Shown here piece by piece: positions 16,654 through 24,587 of a stretch of DNA of 64,000 nt. The DNA is from an uncultured bacterium (lineage in GTDB: Bacteria; Cyanobacteriota; Vampirovibrionia; Gastranaerophilales; Gastranaerophilaceae). Both the position numbers and the translations under genes were made by a program. Under the pieces are notes generated by a model, which was not told the DNA's origin, searched no databases, and saw only the letters and a program-made list of their open reading frames with translations. Numbering within the stretch: the stretch's first letter is position 1; each line of letters begins with the position of its first letter. The stretch spans positions 89,311-153,310 of the forward strand of contig CACYKP010000020.1 in assembly GCA_902775025.1 (NCBI GenBank), written 5' to 3'.

Positions 16654-17280
16654 ATGCATACAGACAGTGTAAGTTTTGGCGCTATTCCAATAAACAAAGT
16701 AAAAATAAAAAAATATAATAAACTTTCACAGAAGTTTACGGATTATTCTGCCAATTTTGTAAAAATTGATGCAGGGAATCGAAAAGACTTGGAAACAGTT
16801 TACAAAACTGCGCAAAAGTGGAAAGTACGCAATGAAGCAAAATATATTCAACAGATATCAACTTCAAGTCAATGGATGAAGGGTAATTTTATTGATGTGT
16901 ATGCTCTTACACTTCAACATGATAACTTTGAAAATTTGCAGGCAAGCGGAATATTGGGGCTTGCTGAGATGAGGGAAGATGAAGCAGGACAGGGAATCCA
17001 TCTGCTTAATTTTCTTCAGGTAAGACCAAACGCTATTAATGTTAATCAAAAATATAAAGTAAATTATAAATATGTCGGGAGCGGTATTTTAACATCCTTG
17101 AAAAAGATATATAGTAAAATATATTTATTTTCCGAAAATGATGAAAATATAGAAAAGTTTTATCAAAAAAACGGATTTATTGATGATTATAAAGGCTCAA
17201 GACATTATACTTGGGATAGCAGTCCGTTCAAAAGGATTTTATTAAAAATCAGAAAATTTAGACTTGAAAAAGGAATATAA
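16654..17280 (+). CDS. GNAT-like acetyltransferase-fold protein with N-terminal 'SFG' tag
   Basis: 208 residues. The N-terminus MHTDSVSFGAIP carries the Phe-Gly tag. The C-terminal part resembles a GNAT fold: a strand ASGILGLAEM, a strand LNFLQVRP, the acetyl-CoA loop region KYVGSGILTSLKKIY, and the terminal FYQKNGFIDD. The substrate is unknown. No ribosome site is obvious before the ATG. It is divergent from aroF and 41 bases upstream of the TPR gene. Confidence 0.6.
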   Translation: MHTDSVSFGAIPINKVKIKKYNKLSQKFTDYSANFVKIDAGNRKDLETVYKTAQKWKVRNEAKYIQQISTSSQWMKGNFIDVYALTLQHDNFENLQASGILGLAEMREDEAGQGIHLLNFLQVRPNAINVNQKYKVNYKYVGSGILTSLKKIYSKIYLFSENDENIEKFYQKNGFIDDYKGSRHYTWDSSPFKRILLKIRKFRLEKGI

Positions 17281-17285
17281 TTAAT

Positions 17286-17315
17286 TTGTTTTTAAAGAGA
17301 AATTTAGAGTATAAT
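17286..17315 (+). promoter_or_regulatory. Promoter abutting the TPR gene start
   Basis: TTGTTT (17286-17291), an 18-base spacer and a perfect TATAAT (17310-17315) ending six bases before the ATG at 17322. No Shine-Dalgarno sequence fits in between, so a leaderless transcript is likely if this box is used. Confidence 0.55.
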
Positions 17316-17321
17316 TTTGGT

Positions 17322-17891
17322 ATGAAAAGATTTTTATTAATTATATTTTTAATAGCAAATTGCTCTGTTGTGTCAGCTTCATCAAGTGAGTTATCAAAGC
17401 AGGCAACAGCTTTTTATAGTGATAATAATCACATAAGAACAATGGATTTAATTTTGCAGATTAATGAAAAAGAACGCTCGGGACAAGATTGGTTACTTTT
17501 GGGTAATGTTATGGCTGATATGGGTAAAATGGAAGATGCCGTTTATATGTATAAAAAGGCAATTGAAAAAGATAAAAAATGTTATCGAGCATATTATAAC
17601 ATTGGTAACTATTTTTTAGAAAGAGGACAGTATAAAGAGGCAATTGAAAATTATTCAAAAGCATCAAAAATAAAATCCGAAAATCCTTATATTTTTTATA
17701 ATATAGGTTGTGCTTATTTAAAACAACAAAACTATAACAAAGCAAGAGCTAATTTTAATAAGGCAATTATGTATAACAACAAAGTTCCTGAATTTCACTA
17801 TAACCTAGCCTATGTTTATAAAAAATTAAATAAAGATAAAATGGCTCAGACATATTTGGATAATTATAATAAACTTGTTTCTGATTTATAA
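17322..17891 (+). CDS. Exported tetratricopeptide-repeat protein
   Basis: 189 residues from the ATG at 17322. MKRFLLIIFLIANCSVVSA is a signal peptide or membrane anchor. At least three TPR units follow (WLLLGNVMADMGKMEDAVYMYKKAIEKD; AYYNIGNYFLERGQYKEAIENYSKA; IFYNIGCAYLKQQNYNKARANFNKA), and a fourth helix pair ends the protein. TPRs bind partner proteins; a periplasmic or envelope scaffold is inferred. The in-frame extension upstream (TTG 17286) overlaps the promoter and lacks a signal peptide start. Confidence 0.85.
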   Translation: MKRFLLIIFLIANCSVVSASSSELSKQATAFYSDNNHIRTMDLILQINEKERSGQDWLLLGNVMADMGKMEDAVYMYKKAIEKDKKCYRAYYNIGNYFLERGQYKEAIENYSKASKIKSENPYIFYNIGCAYLKQQNYNKARANFNKAIMYNNKVPEFHYNLAYVYKKLNKDKMAQTYLDNYNKLVSDL

Positions 17892-17946
17892 GTTATTATT
17901 TTTTGGAATTATCCCTTCTTGGATACCTGTTTGTAGAATAAGTTTT

Positions 17947-18016
17947 CCTTCCTTACCAGCTCTTGTCAAAAAGGGTAAGGACTCCTGCCCCTAACGGGGA
18001 AGGTTGGGAAGAGGTG
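17947..18016. repeat. Dispersed palindromic repeat, family A, between convergent genes
   Basis: CCTTACC pairs with GGTAAGG (17951-17957/17974-17980), followed by CCCC-TAAC-GGGG and GGAAGGTTGGGAAGAGG. It fills the 146-base gap between the TPR and CstA stops and may also serve as a bidirectional terminator. Confidence 0.55.
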
Positions 18017-18037
18017 TATGGAGTAATTCAGTAATTT

Positions 18038-19459
18038 TTACTTTTTCTTATACAAATATATAAATGCACAAACTGTTAATACAAGCCCGACAATGTTTGC
18101 ATAATTTTGCGAAAGGTTAAATCCGATTTTTTCGCCAAAGATAAATGACATTGTAATAAATACATAAAATAGCGCAGGTATTAAAGTAATAAAATAATTC
18201 TTTTTCTCTTTATATAAAAATATTGTTGCACACGCTAAAACCGGAACTGCAATAAGCTGATTAAAGAAGGTAAAATATCTCCAAATGAATCCAAAACTGT
18301 CAGCGTTTAGTTTCGCCCAAGTTAAGATTGATAAAACGGCTAATGTTATCGGAATTATTATTAATAATCTGTTTTTGATTTTCTTTTGTTCAAGATTTAG
18401 TGCATCTGCTATTGTTATTCTTAATCCTCTTAATGCCGTATCACCTGAAGTTATTGGAAGAATAATAATTGCTAATGTTACTAAGAATGCTAAATTTAAC
18501 GGAACGTATTTGTTAGCAATTATGTTAACAACATTAACCGTTCCTACAATATTTTGCGGAACAAGGTTTAAGCTATAGACATCCATAGCTGCAGCAGCCC
18601 AAATTATTGCGATTAGAGATTCTAAACACATCATTCCATAAAAAACCGCTTTTCCGTCTTTTTCGTGGTCAATTGTTCTTGATAAAATTGTTGCCTGAGT
18701 CGAATGGAAGCCCGACAACAAACCGCAGCTTACGGTCATAAAAAACATCGGAATAAGAGGTAAATTTTGTGGGTGAAGATTATAATTTTGCAAACTGAAT
18801 TCCTGCAAGTTTACACCTTTAATAAAAAATCCGGCAAGAATCATTCCTGTTCCCAAAATCAGCATTAACCCTAAAATCGGATAAAATTTGCCGATTATTT
18901 TATCTATAGGAAATAGAGTTGCAAAAATAAAATACATAAGAATAACTAAATAAGTTCCTAATACAGTAGGGTTTGTGATTACAAATTCTTTTATGCCGAA
19001 AAATCTTTCTACGAATAAATCCCCTGCAGTGTAAACAAATACTGTCGCTAAGAGTAAAAGCATAACAGAAACGATTACCATAAAAATTTTAAATGCGTTT
19101 TTCCCAAGATATTTATGAATAAGCCCAGTAATTTGCATCCCTCTATTTCTAACCGATAGCATTCCTGCAAAATAGTCGTGAACACCACCTGCAAAAATAC
19201 AGCCAAGAGGTATGAGGATAAAAGCAATCGGCCCGAAAAGAATTCCTTGTATTGCACCGATAATAGGTCCCATGCCAGCAATATTCAAAAGGTGAATGAG
19301 AGTATTACGCCTTTTTGATATCGGAACAAAATCAACTCCGTCTTGAATTGCGTGAGCAGGAGTTTCTCTGTCGCTCGGCCCAAACTGACTTTCTACATAC
19401 TTTGAATAAAAAATATACCCAAAAACTAAAATTAAAATACCTATAATAAATGTAATCAT
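18038..19459 (-). CDS. cstA: CstA-family transporter (carbon starvation protein)
   Basis: A 473-residue inner-membrane protein with about twelve spans. The N-terminal half carries the CstA signature (TPAHAIQDGVDFVP, LLNIAGMGPIIGAIQG, FAGGVHDYFAGMLSVRNRG), and further conserved elements are SCGLLSGFHSTQATI and PITSGDTALRGLRI. The family imports pyruvate or peptides. At 473 residues this is the short form; E. coli CstA is about 700. No Shine-Dalgarno sequence precedes the ATG; a TACAAT box ends six bases upstream. Confidence 0.9.
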   Translation of the reverse strand: MITFIIGILILVFGYIFYSKYVESQFGPSDRETPAHAIQDGVDFVPISKRRNTLIHLLNIAGMGPIIGAIQGILFGPIAFILIPLGCIFAGGVHDYFAGMLSVRNRGMQITGLIHKYLGKNAFKIFMVIVSVMLLLLATVFVYTAGDLFVERFFGIKEFVITNPTVLGTYLVILMYFIFATLFPIDKIIGKFYPILGLMLILGTGMILAGFFIKGVNLQEFSLQNYNLHPQNLPLIPMFFMTVSCGLLSGFHSTQATILSRTIDHEKDGKAVFYGMMCLESLIAIIWAAAAMDVYSLNLVPQNIVGTVNVVNIIANKYVPLNLAFLVTLAIIILPITSGDTALRGLRITIADALNLEQKKIKNRLLIIIPITLAVLSILTWAKLNADSFGFIWRYFTFFNQLIAVPVLACATIFLYKEKKNYFITLIPALFYVFITMSFIFGEKIGFNLSQNYANIVGLVLTVCAFIYLYKKK

Positions 19460-19465
19460 AAAAAC

Positions 19466-19471
19466 ATTGTA
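19466..19471 (-). promoter_or_regulatory. -10-like box abutting cstA
   Basis: TACAAT on the minus strand lies six bases before the ATG, with TTACGT about 17 bases further upstream as a weak -35. No ribosome site is visible, so leaderless translation is possible. Confidence 0.4.
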
Positions 19472-19557
19472 CTACATATTTAGTTGAAACGTAAAATATT
19501 AAAATGGCTTAAATTAATTCATAAACTTATACACTAAGAACTTTAGCAATAAAATCT

Positions 19558-20271
19558 TTAACCGTTTAACTCTTTATATGTTTTAACTGAATTAATAAAT
19601 TTTGAATTGTTTTGAATTTGATAAATTCTTATCAAACACCATTTTGCAATTTTGTCTTTTTGTTCTTCTGTTATAGAATCGTTTGAATATGCTTTTTCAA
19701 GATTCTTGTCTATAACATTGTACAATTTTATAAGCGTTTTATTTGTCATTCTATGAACAGGTCGAATAAAATAATCCGCAATTCCTCCGGTATGATAATC
19801 AAGAGTTTTATAAAGAGTTTTAAGTATATCATTTGAAGTTGCAAGTTCATAATCTAAAAAAGCTACAATTTCATCTTTTGACCCATGTCTATATACATAT
19901 GTTTTCATTGCATTCAGCTTATCTTTGGGTAAAAAGTTCAATTTATTAATATCCGCCAAATCTTTTTGAACACTCTCAATATAATCATCTATATCGGACG
20001 GTTCTATCTCAAGTGCAAATGCAAGCAGCTTTTTATCTCCACGTTTCGTAATAGAATTTTTAATAAATCTAAATTTGCGAAGCGGGCGATATTTCATCAA
20101 ACTAAGGAATTCTGTACCTGACAACTTTACATCAAGTGCTTGCTGAATTGCGGTTTTATTTCGCCTGATAAATTCATGTTTTTGGTTGTCTGAAATTTTA
20201 TTAGAACTCAGAACTTTTTGAATTGTATTTAAATCAATTATTTTTATAGAGCTTATTGGTGAAACTTCCAT
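19558..20271 (-). CDS. Helical hypothetical protein downstream of uvrC
   Basis: A 237-residue soluble, largely helical, Lys/Asp-rich protein with no recognised domain, signal peptide or membrane span. Helical segments include IQKVLSSNKISDNQKHEFI, LKTLYKTLDYHTGGIADYFI and TLIKLYNVIDKNLEKAY. It begins 16 bases after the uvrC stop on the same strand, and an AGGGGG in that gap serves as a ribosome site, so it is probably co-transcribed with uvrC. No function can be assigned. Confidence 0.65.
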   Translation of the reverse strand: MEVSPISSIKIIDLNTIQKVLSSNKISDNQKHEFIRRNKTAIQQALDVKLSGTEFLSLMKYRPLRKFRFIKNSITKRGDKKLLAFALEIEPSDIDDYIESVQKDLADINKLNFLPKDKLNAMKTYVYRHGSKDEIVAFLDYELATSNDILKTLYKTLDYHTGGIADYFIRPVHRMTNKTLIKLYNVIDKNLEKAYSNDSITEEQKDKIAKWCLIRIYQIQNNSKFINSVKTYKELNG

Positions 20272-20287
20272 ATTTGTCCCCCTATAT

Positions 20288-21958
20288 TTACCCTTTTAAT
20301 GCACTTTTCCCTCTTAACTCTCTGTGGAAGGTTATTGCAAATCTGTGTGCTTCATCACGAATACGCTGGATTAAATATAGTGCATTTGAATCTCTTGGGA
20401 GTAAAATAGATTTTGATTTATGCGGGAGAAATACTTCTTCTTCTCTTTTAGCAAGTGATACAAAATCAATATCTTTAACCCCTTCTATATTTACCCCTTC
20501 CACTATTTGCATAACACTTGAAAGCTGACCTTTACCGCCGTCAATTATAATCAAATCAGGCTTTTCCCATTTAGGTTCGCCTAATCTTTTCAGTCTGCGT
20601 GTTAAAACCTCTTTCATAGATAAAAAGTCATCCGGTTTTCCTTCTGTCATTCTAACTTTAAATTTGCGATAAGCGGTTTTTTTAGGAAGTCCGTTTTGGA
20701 ACACAACCATTGAAGCAACAGTATTTGTTCCCTGAATGTGCGAGATATCATAGCACTCAATACGGTTTGGAAAGTTTGTAAGATGCAGTTTTTCGGCTAA
20801 GTATGAACCGACCTCGTTAAAATCATCTCTTATTTGAGCCATTTTTTTAAGCTTTGCATTTTCTAAAGTATTATTAGCATTTTTTAGTGCAAGCTCATAT
20901 AACTCACCGTATTTTCCTCTTCCGTTTCCGTAATTTATCAGGATTTTTTTACCTGAAATGACCTTCAGCCAATCTTGAAATAGCTCTTTGTTACCGACTT
21001 CTTCAAGGTCTTTAGATATTATTTTATCAGGAAATTCAAGCTTCAAATTTGAATAATAATCAGTAAAGAAGGTTTCTAAATATTCTGTTTTATCAACATT
21101 ATCAACAAAATATGTGAAATCTTTTTTATCAATCAAACGCCCTTCTCTAATCATCATTATTACAAATACAAAAATTCCGTCCTCATAAACACAGGCAAGA
21201 ATATCCTCATTAAGTTTTGTATTTTCATACACAACTTTTTGGCGTTCAAGAGTTTTAAGCAAATCATTATAGCTGTCACGCATTTTTGCGGCTTTTTCAA
21301 ACTGCTCGCTTTCTGCGTATTTAACCATTTGTCCCTGTATTTCTTTTAAAAGCTCTGTTTGCTTACCGCTCAAAAATAGTTCAACCTGATTAATAAGTTT
21401 TTGATACTCCTGTGGTGTAACTTTTCCTTGACAAGGCGCAAGACATTTTCCTATGTGATAATATAAACATGGGCGGTTTGAGAACTTTGGAGTTTTGCAT
21501 TGTTTCAAAGGGAAAAGTTTTTTCAGAAAATCAAGCGTTGCATACATTGCACCAACATCTGTATAAGGCCCGTAGAATCTTCCTTTATCAGGATTTAAGT
21601 TTTTCTTTCTGACAACTTGAATGCGCGGGAAATCCTCGTCAGTAATCAAAAAATACGGATATTTTTTATCGTCTTTTAGAAGAATGTTGTATTTTGGTTT
21701 ATGCTTTTTGATTAAATGAGATTCTAAGATAAGAGCTTCAACTTCAGAGTCCGTAATAATATATTCCATTCTCTCAATTTGAGAAACAAGAACAGTAACC
21801 TTTACGCTGTCATGCTGCTTATGAAAATAACTGTAAACACGTCTTTTAAGGTTTTTTGCTTTTCCGACATAAATAATCTCATTGTCTTTGTTATAGTAAA
21901 TATAGCACCCCGGCTGATTAGGGACTAATTTAATCGTTTCTAAAAGCTCGTTATTCAT
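20288..21958 (-). CDS. uvrC: Excinuclease ABC subunit C, lacking the C-terminal HhH region
   Basis: Nucleotide excision repair nuclease that cuts on both sides of a lesion after UvrAB loading. The N-terminal GIY-YIG nuclease is at about 10-95 (PGCYIYYNKDNEIIYVGKAK). Four Cys (CKTPKF..CLYYHIGKCLAPC) are near 155-180, the UVR motif (EQFEKAAKMRD) near 215, and the RNase H-like domain with ECYDISHIQGTNTVASMVVF and DLIIIDGGKGQLSS follows. It ends RDEAHRFAITFHRELRGKSALKG. The tandem helix-hairpin-helix domain that normally follows (about 50-60 residues) is absent, so the protein is 556 rather than about 600-610. The stop lies inside a GGGTAAATA word. Confidence 0.93.
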   Translation of the reverse strand: MNNELLETIKLVPNQPGCYIYYNKDNEIIYVGKAKNLKRRVYSYFHKQHDSVKVTVLVSQIERMEYIITDSEVEALILESHLIKKHKPKYNILLKDDKKYPYFLITDEDFPRIQVVRKKNLNPDKGRFYGPYTDVGAMYATLDFLKKLFPLKQCKTPKFSNRPCLYYHIGKCLAPCQGKVTPQEYQKLINQVELFLSGKQTELLKEIQGQMVKYAESEQFEKAAKMRDSYNDLLKTLERQKVVYENTKLNEDILACVYEDGIFVFVIMMIREGRLIDKKDFTYFVDNVDKTEYLETFFTDYYSNLKLEFPDKIISKDLEEVGNKELFQDWLKVISGKKILINYGNGRGKYGELYELALKNANNTLENAKLKKMAQIRDDFNEVGSYLAEKLHLTNFPNRIECYDISHIQGTNTVASMVVFQNGLPKKTAYRKFKVRMTEGKPDDFLSMKEVLTRRLKRLGEPKWEKPDLIIIDGGKGQLSSVMQIVEGVNIEGVKDIDFVSLAKREEEVFLPHKSKSILLPRDSNALYLIQRIRDEAHRFAITFHRELRGKSALKG

Positions 21959-21965
21959 AATGAAT

Positions 21966-21971
21966 ATTATA
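21966..21971 (-). promoter_or_regulatory. -10 box abutting uvrC
   Basis: A perfect TATAAT on the minus strand ends seven bases before the uvrC ATG, with no ribosome site. The region 21972-22185 contains no gene that I can see. Confidence 0.5.
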
Positions 21972-22185
21972 CCATATTAATCTAATTCTAAAATTTCTTC
22001 TAGATAAGTAGGCAGAAAAGGTCTATGCTTGCGAAAAAACAGTTTCATCACCTTAAACTGTTATTTGGTCAGGAAAGATGTGTCTAACAATTTTTGGCAG
22101 TGCCACTGGTATTCGGTATAAAAGCTGAAAACAGGATATCACTGCAAGAGCGGAAGTTCATTTTAATCCGGACTTTTATAAACTG

Positions 22186-23121
22186 TTACTCATTAAATTT
22201 ATTATTTTCTATTATATCCAATATGTGCGGATATACGTTCAAAATTATATCATAAGCTTCGGCTAATCCCATTCCGACACCTTTTTTATTAATTTTACAC
22301 AATCCGTACTGTTGAGAATCTTCTACATAATTTATTGATTCGGAATAACCCTTAACAAGTCTTGTTTTTGTACCTGCTAAAACTGCCATTGCCCAGAGCC
22401 AAATATCATCGTGAGTAGGAATAGTTTCAACAATTTTTTCTTCGTCTGTTACATCTTTGTATAAAGAATGAGGCGGATATAAAACCGCACCATAACCTGT
22501 AAGTCTATGAAAATAACTTGCCTCTCCTCTGTGTAAGTCCTTATAAAGTTCTTTGGTTTTAGCCCAAGTAATAGCCCCCTCACCCAAACCCTCTCCTGTA
22601 TGGCGAGGGAGTATAGTAAGCCAGTCGCATCTGTGGGCTTGGATTTCTTGCGGGTGTTCCAAGTACGATTTATAAAGACTTTCAACCGTATCAGGTGCAT
22701 AATAAATATCATCATCTGTTGTGATTATAATTGCATCAGGGTATTTTTTTATTGTCGGAATAATTTTTTTATAAGAGCGTATATCCTTGTACCAATCTAT
22801 AGTTAAACCAAATTCTTTTAAATCCAAAAGTTCTTTGGGTAAATCGTCCTCTTTATTTGGAAATTGCTCAGGTGCAAGCCAAAGTATAACCATATCAGGC
22901 TTCATTGTTTGAGTTAAAAGTGTTTTGATTGTTTTTACAACAATATTTATCCTCTCAGGAAAACTTGTAAGAGAAACAATAATCGGAAGCGCTCTTTTTG
23001 ACTCATTTATGCCTAAACTTTTTACTTCCGGACAATTGAATTTTTTATTATGCTTTATTCTAATCATTAAACCGAACAGGTTAATAACAAAATGTCCGTC
23101 AAAATATTGTATCAGTTTCAT
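22186..23121 (-). CDS. Glycosyltransferase (GT-A type) with a repeat-derived insertion
   Basis: 311 residues. PIIVSLTSFPERINIVVKTIKTLL begins a GT-A fold, and the metal-binding DxD is TTDDDIYY at about 134-141. HDDIWLWAMAVLAG near 240 is typical of this uncharacterised glycosyltransferase group. It probably adds a sugar to lipopolysaccharide core or a similar glycan. Residues 171-183 (LPRHTGEGLGEGA) are encoded by a palindromic family-A repeat at 22575-22611 and look like an in-frame insertion. It overlaps the upstream family 9 gene by four bases (ATGA). Confidence 0.8.
   Translation of the reverse strand: MKLIQYFDGHFVINLFGLMIRIKHNKKFNCPEVKSLGINESKRALPIIVSLTSFPERINIVVKTIKTLLTQTMKPDMVILWLAPEQFPNKEDDLPKELLDLKEFGLTIDWYKDIRSYKKIIPTIKKYPDAIIITTDDDIYYAPDTVESLYKSYLEHPQEIQAHRCDWLTILPRHTGEGLGEGAITWAKTKELYKDLHRGEASYFHRLTGYGAVLYPPHSLYKDVTDEEKIVETIPTHDDIWLWAMAVLAGTKTRLVKGYSESINYVEDSQQYGLCKINKKGVGMGLAEAYDIILNVYPHILDIIENNKFNE
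22575..22611. repeat. Palindromic repeat, family A, inserted in frame in a glycosyltransferase gene
   Basis: CCCCTCACCC..ACCCTCTCC..TGGCGAGGGAG. It is unusually G+C-rich compared with the gene around it and reads through in frame on the minus strand. Confidence 0.7.
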
Positions 23122-24056
23122 ACGCAAGCACCCATAAGTTCTTGATATGCATTAATGATATCATTAGGAGTTCCGTTATCCAAAACTTTCGCAGGATAAA
23201 GGTTTGTATCAGATGCCCAGAAATCCTTACCCCAAGCATAAAATATCTCAACAACAGGAACTTGAAGAGCATTAGCAAGATGCATTGTTCCTGTGTCAAC
23301 TGAAATACAGCTTCCGCATACTTTTAAAACATTAGCAAGTTCAATAAATGATGTGCAATTTACTATGTCTACAAAATCAAGGCATCCCGCTTTTTTTAAA
23401 TCATCAGAAAATTTTCTTGCAACATCTCCTGCACCTGTCAGAACGGGAGTGTATCCTTCAGCCTTAAGTAATCGAATTAATTCAGTACAATCTTCTATTT
23501 TCATATCTTTTTTTTCATAATTACTCGTTGTACAAAGGACAACAGATCTTTCCAATTTTTTTATACTCTGAATTAAATCGCTATCTGTAACAGGGGGAAT
23601 ATATTTTATCGGCAAATTTTTATGCTCATTTGTTAAAGCCTCAATCATACCTCCCCATTTATCTTTCATATGAGAATAATCTTTTAATTGAAATCTTTCT
23701 GATGTATTCCAAAGTTTAAATTTATGATGGGATATTATATGTTTTGCACCTATTAATCTTGAAATTAATAAGTTTCTTTCGTTTGAATATGTAACAAAAG
23801 AGGCAAATGGTTTTTTATACGGAAAGTTTTTTACAAAACTAAAAATACCCTTGAAAGATGTGTGTTCGGTTTTAGAAAAAGTTATAACATCACTCACACC
23901 GTATTGATATTTAGCAACATCGTAAATTGGTGTATTGCACACAAATACAATTTTTGATTCCGGATAATATAATTTAATATTTTGCACAAGAGTATTTGTA
24001 ACGAGAACATCGCCGATACTTGTTGTATTAAAAATTACAAAAACTTTTTCATCCAT
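23118..24056 (-). CDS. Glycosyltransferase family 9 (heptosyltransferase-like)
   Basis: 312 residues with a GT-B fold. The N-terminal FNTTSIGDVLVTNTLVQNIKLYYP and the C-terminal CGSCISVDTGTMHLANALQVPVVEIF are the hallmarks of ADP-heptose:LPS heptosyltransferases (GT9). It transfers a heptose or related sugar from an ADP-sugar to the LPS inner core at the inner membrane. This supports an outer membrane in the organism. The ATG at 24056 is preceded by a TATAAT box nine bases upstream and no ribosome site. It is the first gene of a two-gene unit with the glycosyltransferase at 22186. Confidence 0.88.
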   Translation of the reverse strand: MDEKVFVIFNTTSIGDVLVTNTLVQNIKLYYPESKIVFVCNTPIYDVAKYQYGVSDVITFSKTEHTSFKGIFSFVKNFPYKKPFASFVTYSNERNLLISRLIGAKHIISHHKFKLWNTSERFQLKDYSHMKDKWGGMIEALTNEHKNLPIKYIPPVTDSDLIQSIKKLERSVVLCTTSNYEKKDMKIEDCTELIRLLKAEGYTPVLTGAGDVARKFSDDLKKAGCLDFVDIVNCTSFIELANVLKVCGSCISVDTGTMHLANALQVPVVEIFYAWGKDFWASDTNLYPAKVLDNGTPNDIINAYQELMGACV

Positions 24057-24065
24057 ACCAAGATT

Positions 24066-24071
24066 ATTATA
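24066..24071 (-). promoter_or_regulatory. -10 box abutting the GT9 gene
   Basis: A perfect TATAAT on the minus strand ends nine bases before the ATG at 24056, without a ribosome site between. Confidence 0.45.
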
Positions 24072-24091
24072 CAAAAGACATGATAAAAATT

Positions 24092-24114
24092 CTATGCTAT
24101 AATATTCAGCATAG
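24092..24114 (+). promoter_or_regulatory. ssb promoter -10 flanked by an inverted repeat
   Basis: TATAAT (24098-24103) lies within CTATGCT...AGCATAG, seven-base arms at 24092-24098 and 24108-24114. The arms could form an operator over the -10. The ssb ATG with AAGGAG follows 27 bases later. Confidence 0.5.
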
Positions 24115-24140
24115 CAGAGAACTATAAAAAGGAGAATTTA

Positions 24141-24479
24141 ATGAATACGGCAACTATCATCGGAAGAGCAGGACAAGATGCGGAAATAAAGTATTTTGAA
24201 TCAGGTAAAATCAAGACAACCTTTTCTCTTGCAGTAAACAGATTTGATTCAAAAACTAAGACAGAGGTTCCTGATTGGTTTAATATAGAAGTTTGGGATA
24301 AACAGGCAGAATTTGCCGGTGAATACGTTAAAAAAGGCAGGGAAGTTGCTGTTGACGGCAGAATTTCCATTAGCAAATGGACAGACCAAACAGGCGAAGA
24401 AAGAGAAAGATTTTTAATTGTAGCAAATCAAATCAGACTTCTCGGTTCAAGACGTGATGTTCAGGAGCAGCAAATATAA
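24141..24479 (+). CDS. ssb: Single-stranded DNA-binding protein
   Basis: A 112-residue OB-fold protein beginning MNTATIIGRAGQDAEIKYFESGK, with NRFDSKT, DWFNIEVWDKQAEFAGEYVKKGREVAVDGR and an IRLLGSR end. It coats single-stranded DNA as a tetramer in replication and repair. It stops right after the OB fold: the usual flexible linker and acidic tip (DDDIPF-like) that recruits partner proteins is absent. It may be a reduced or second SSB. A strong AAGGAG precedes the start. Confidence 0.93.
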   Translation: MNTATIIGRAGQDAEIKYFESGKIKTTFSLAVNRFDSKTKTEVPDWFNIEVWDKQAEFAGEYVKKGREVAVDGRISISKWTDQTGEERERFLIVANQIRLLGSRRDVQEQQI

Positions 24480-24544
24480 AGGAGGATGTGTGAAGAAGTT
24501 AATAAGAACAAGGTTAATAAGTTAATAAGAAGTTTATAATAACA

Positions 24545-24580
24545 ACTTATTCACTTATTCACTTATTCACTTATTCACTT
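24545..24580 (+). repeat. Short tandem repeat (ACTTATTC x4.5) before a start codon
   Basis: An eight-base unit repeated four and a half times, ending eight bases before the ATG of the four-carbon-acid kinase gene. A second A+T-rich stretch with repeated TTAATAAG lies just upstream. Eight-base repeats can change copy number by slippage and shift promoter or ribosome spacing. Confidence 0.85.
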
Positions 24581-24587
24581 AAAAAAG

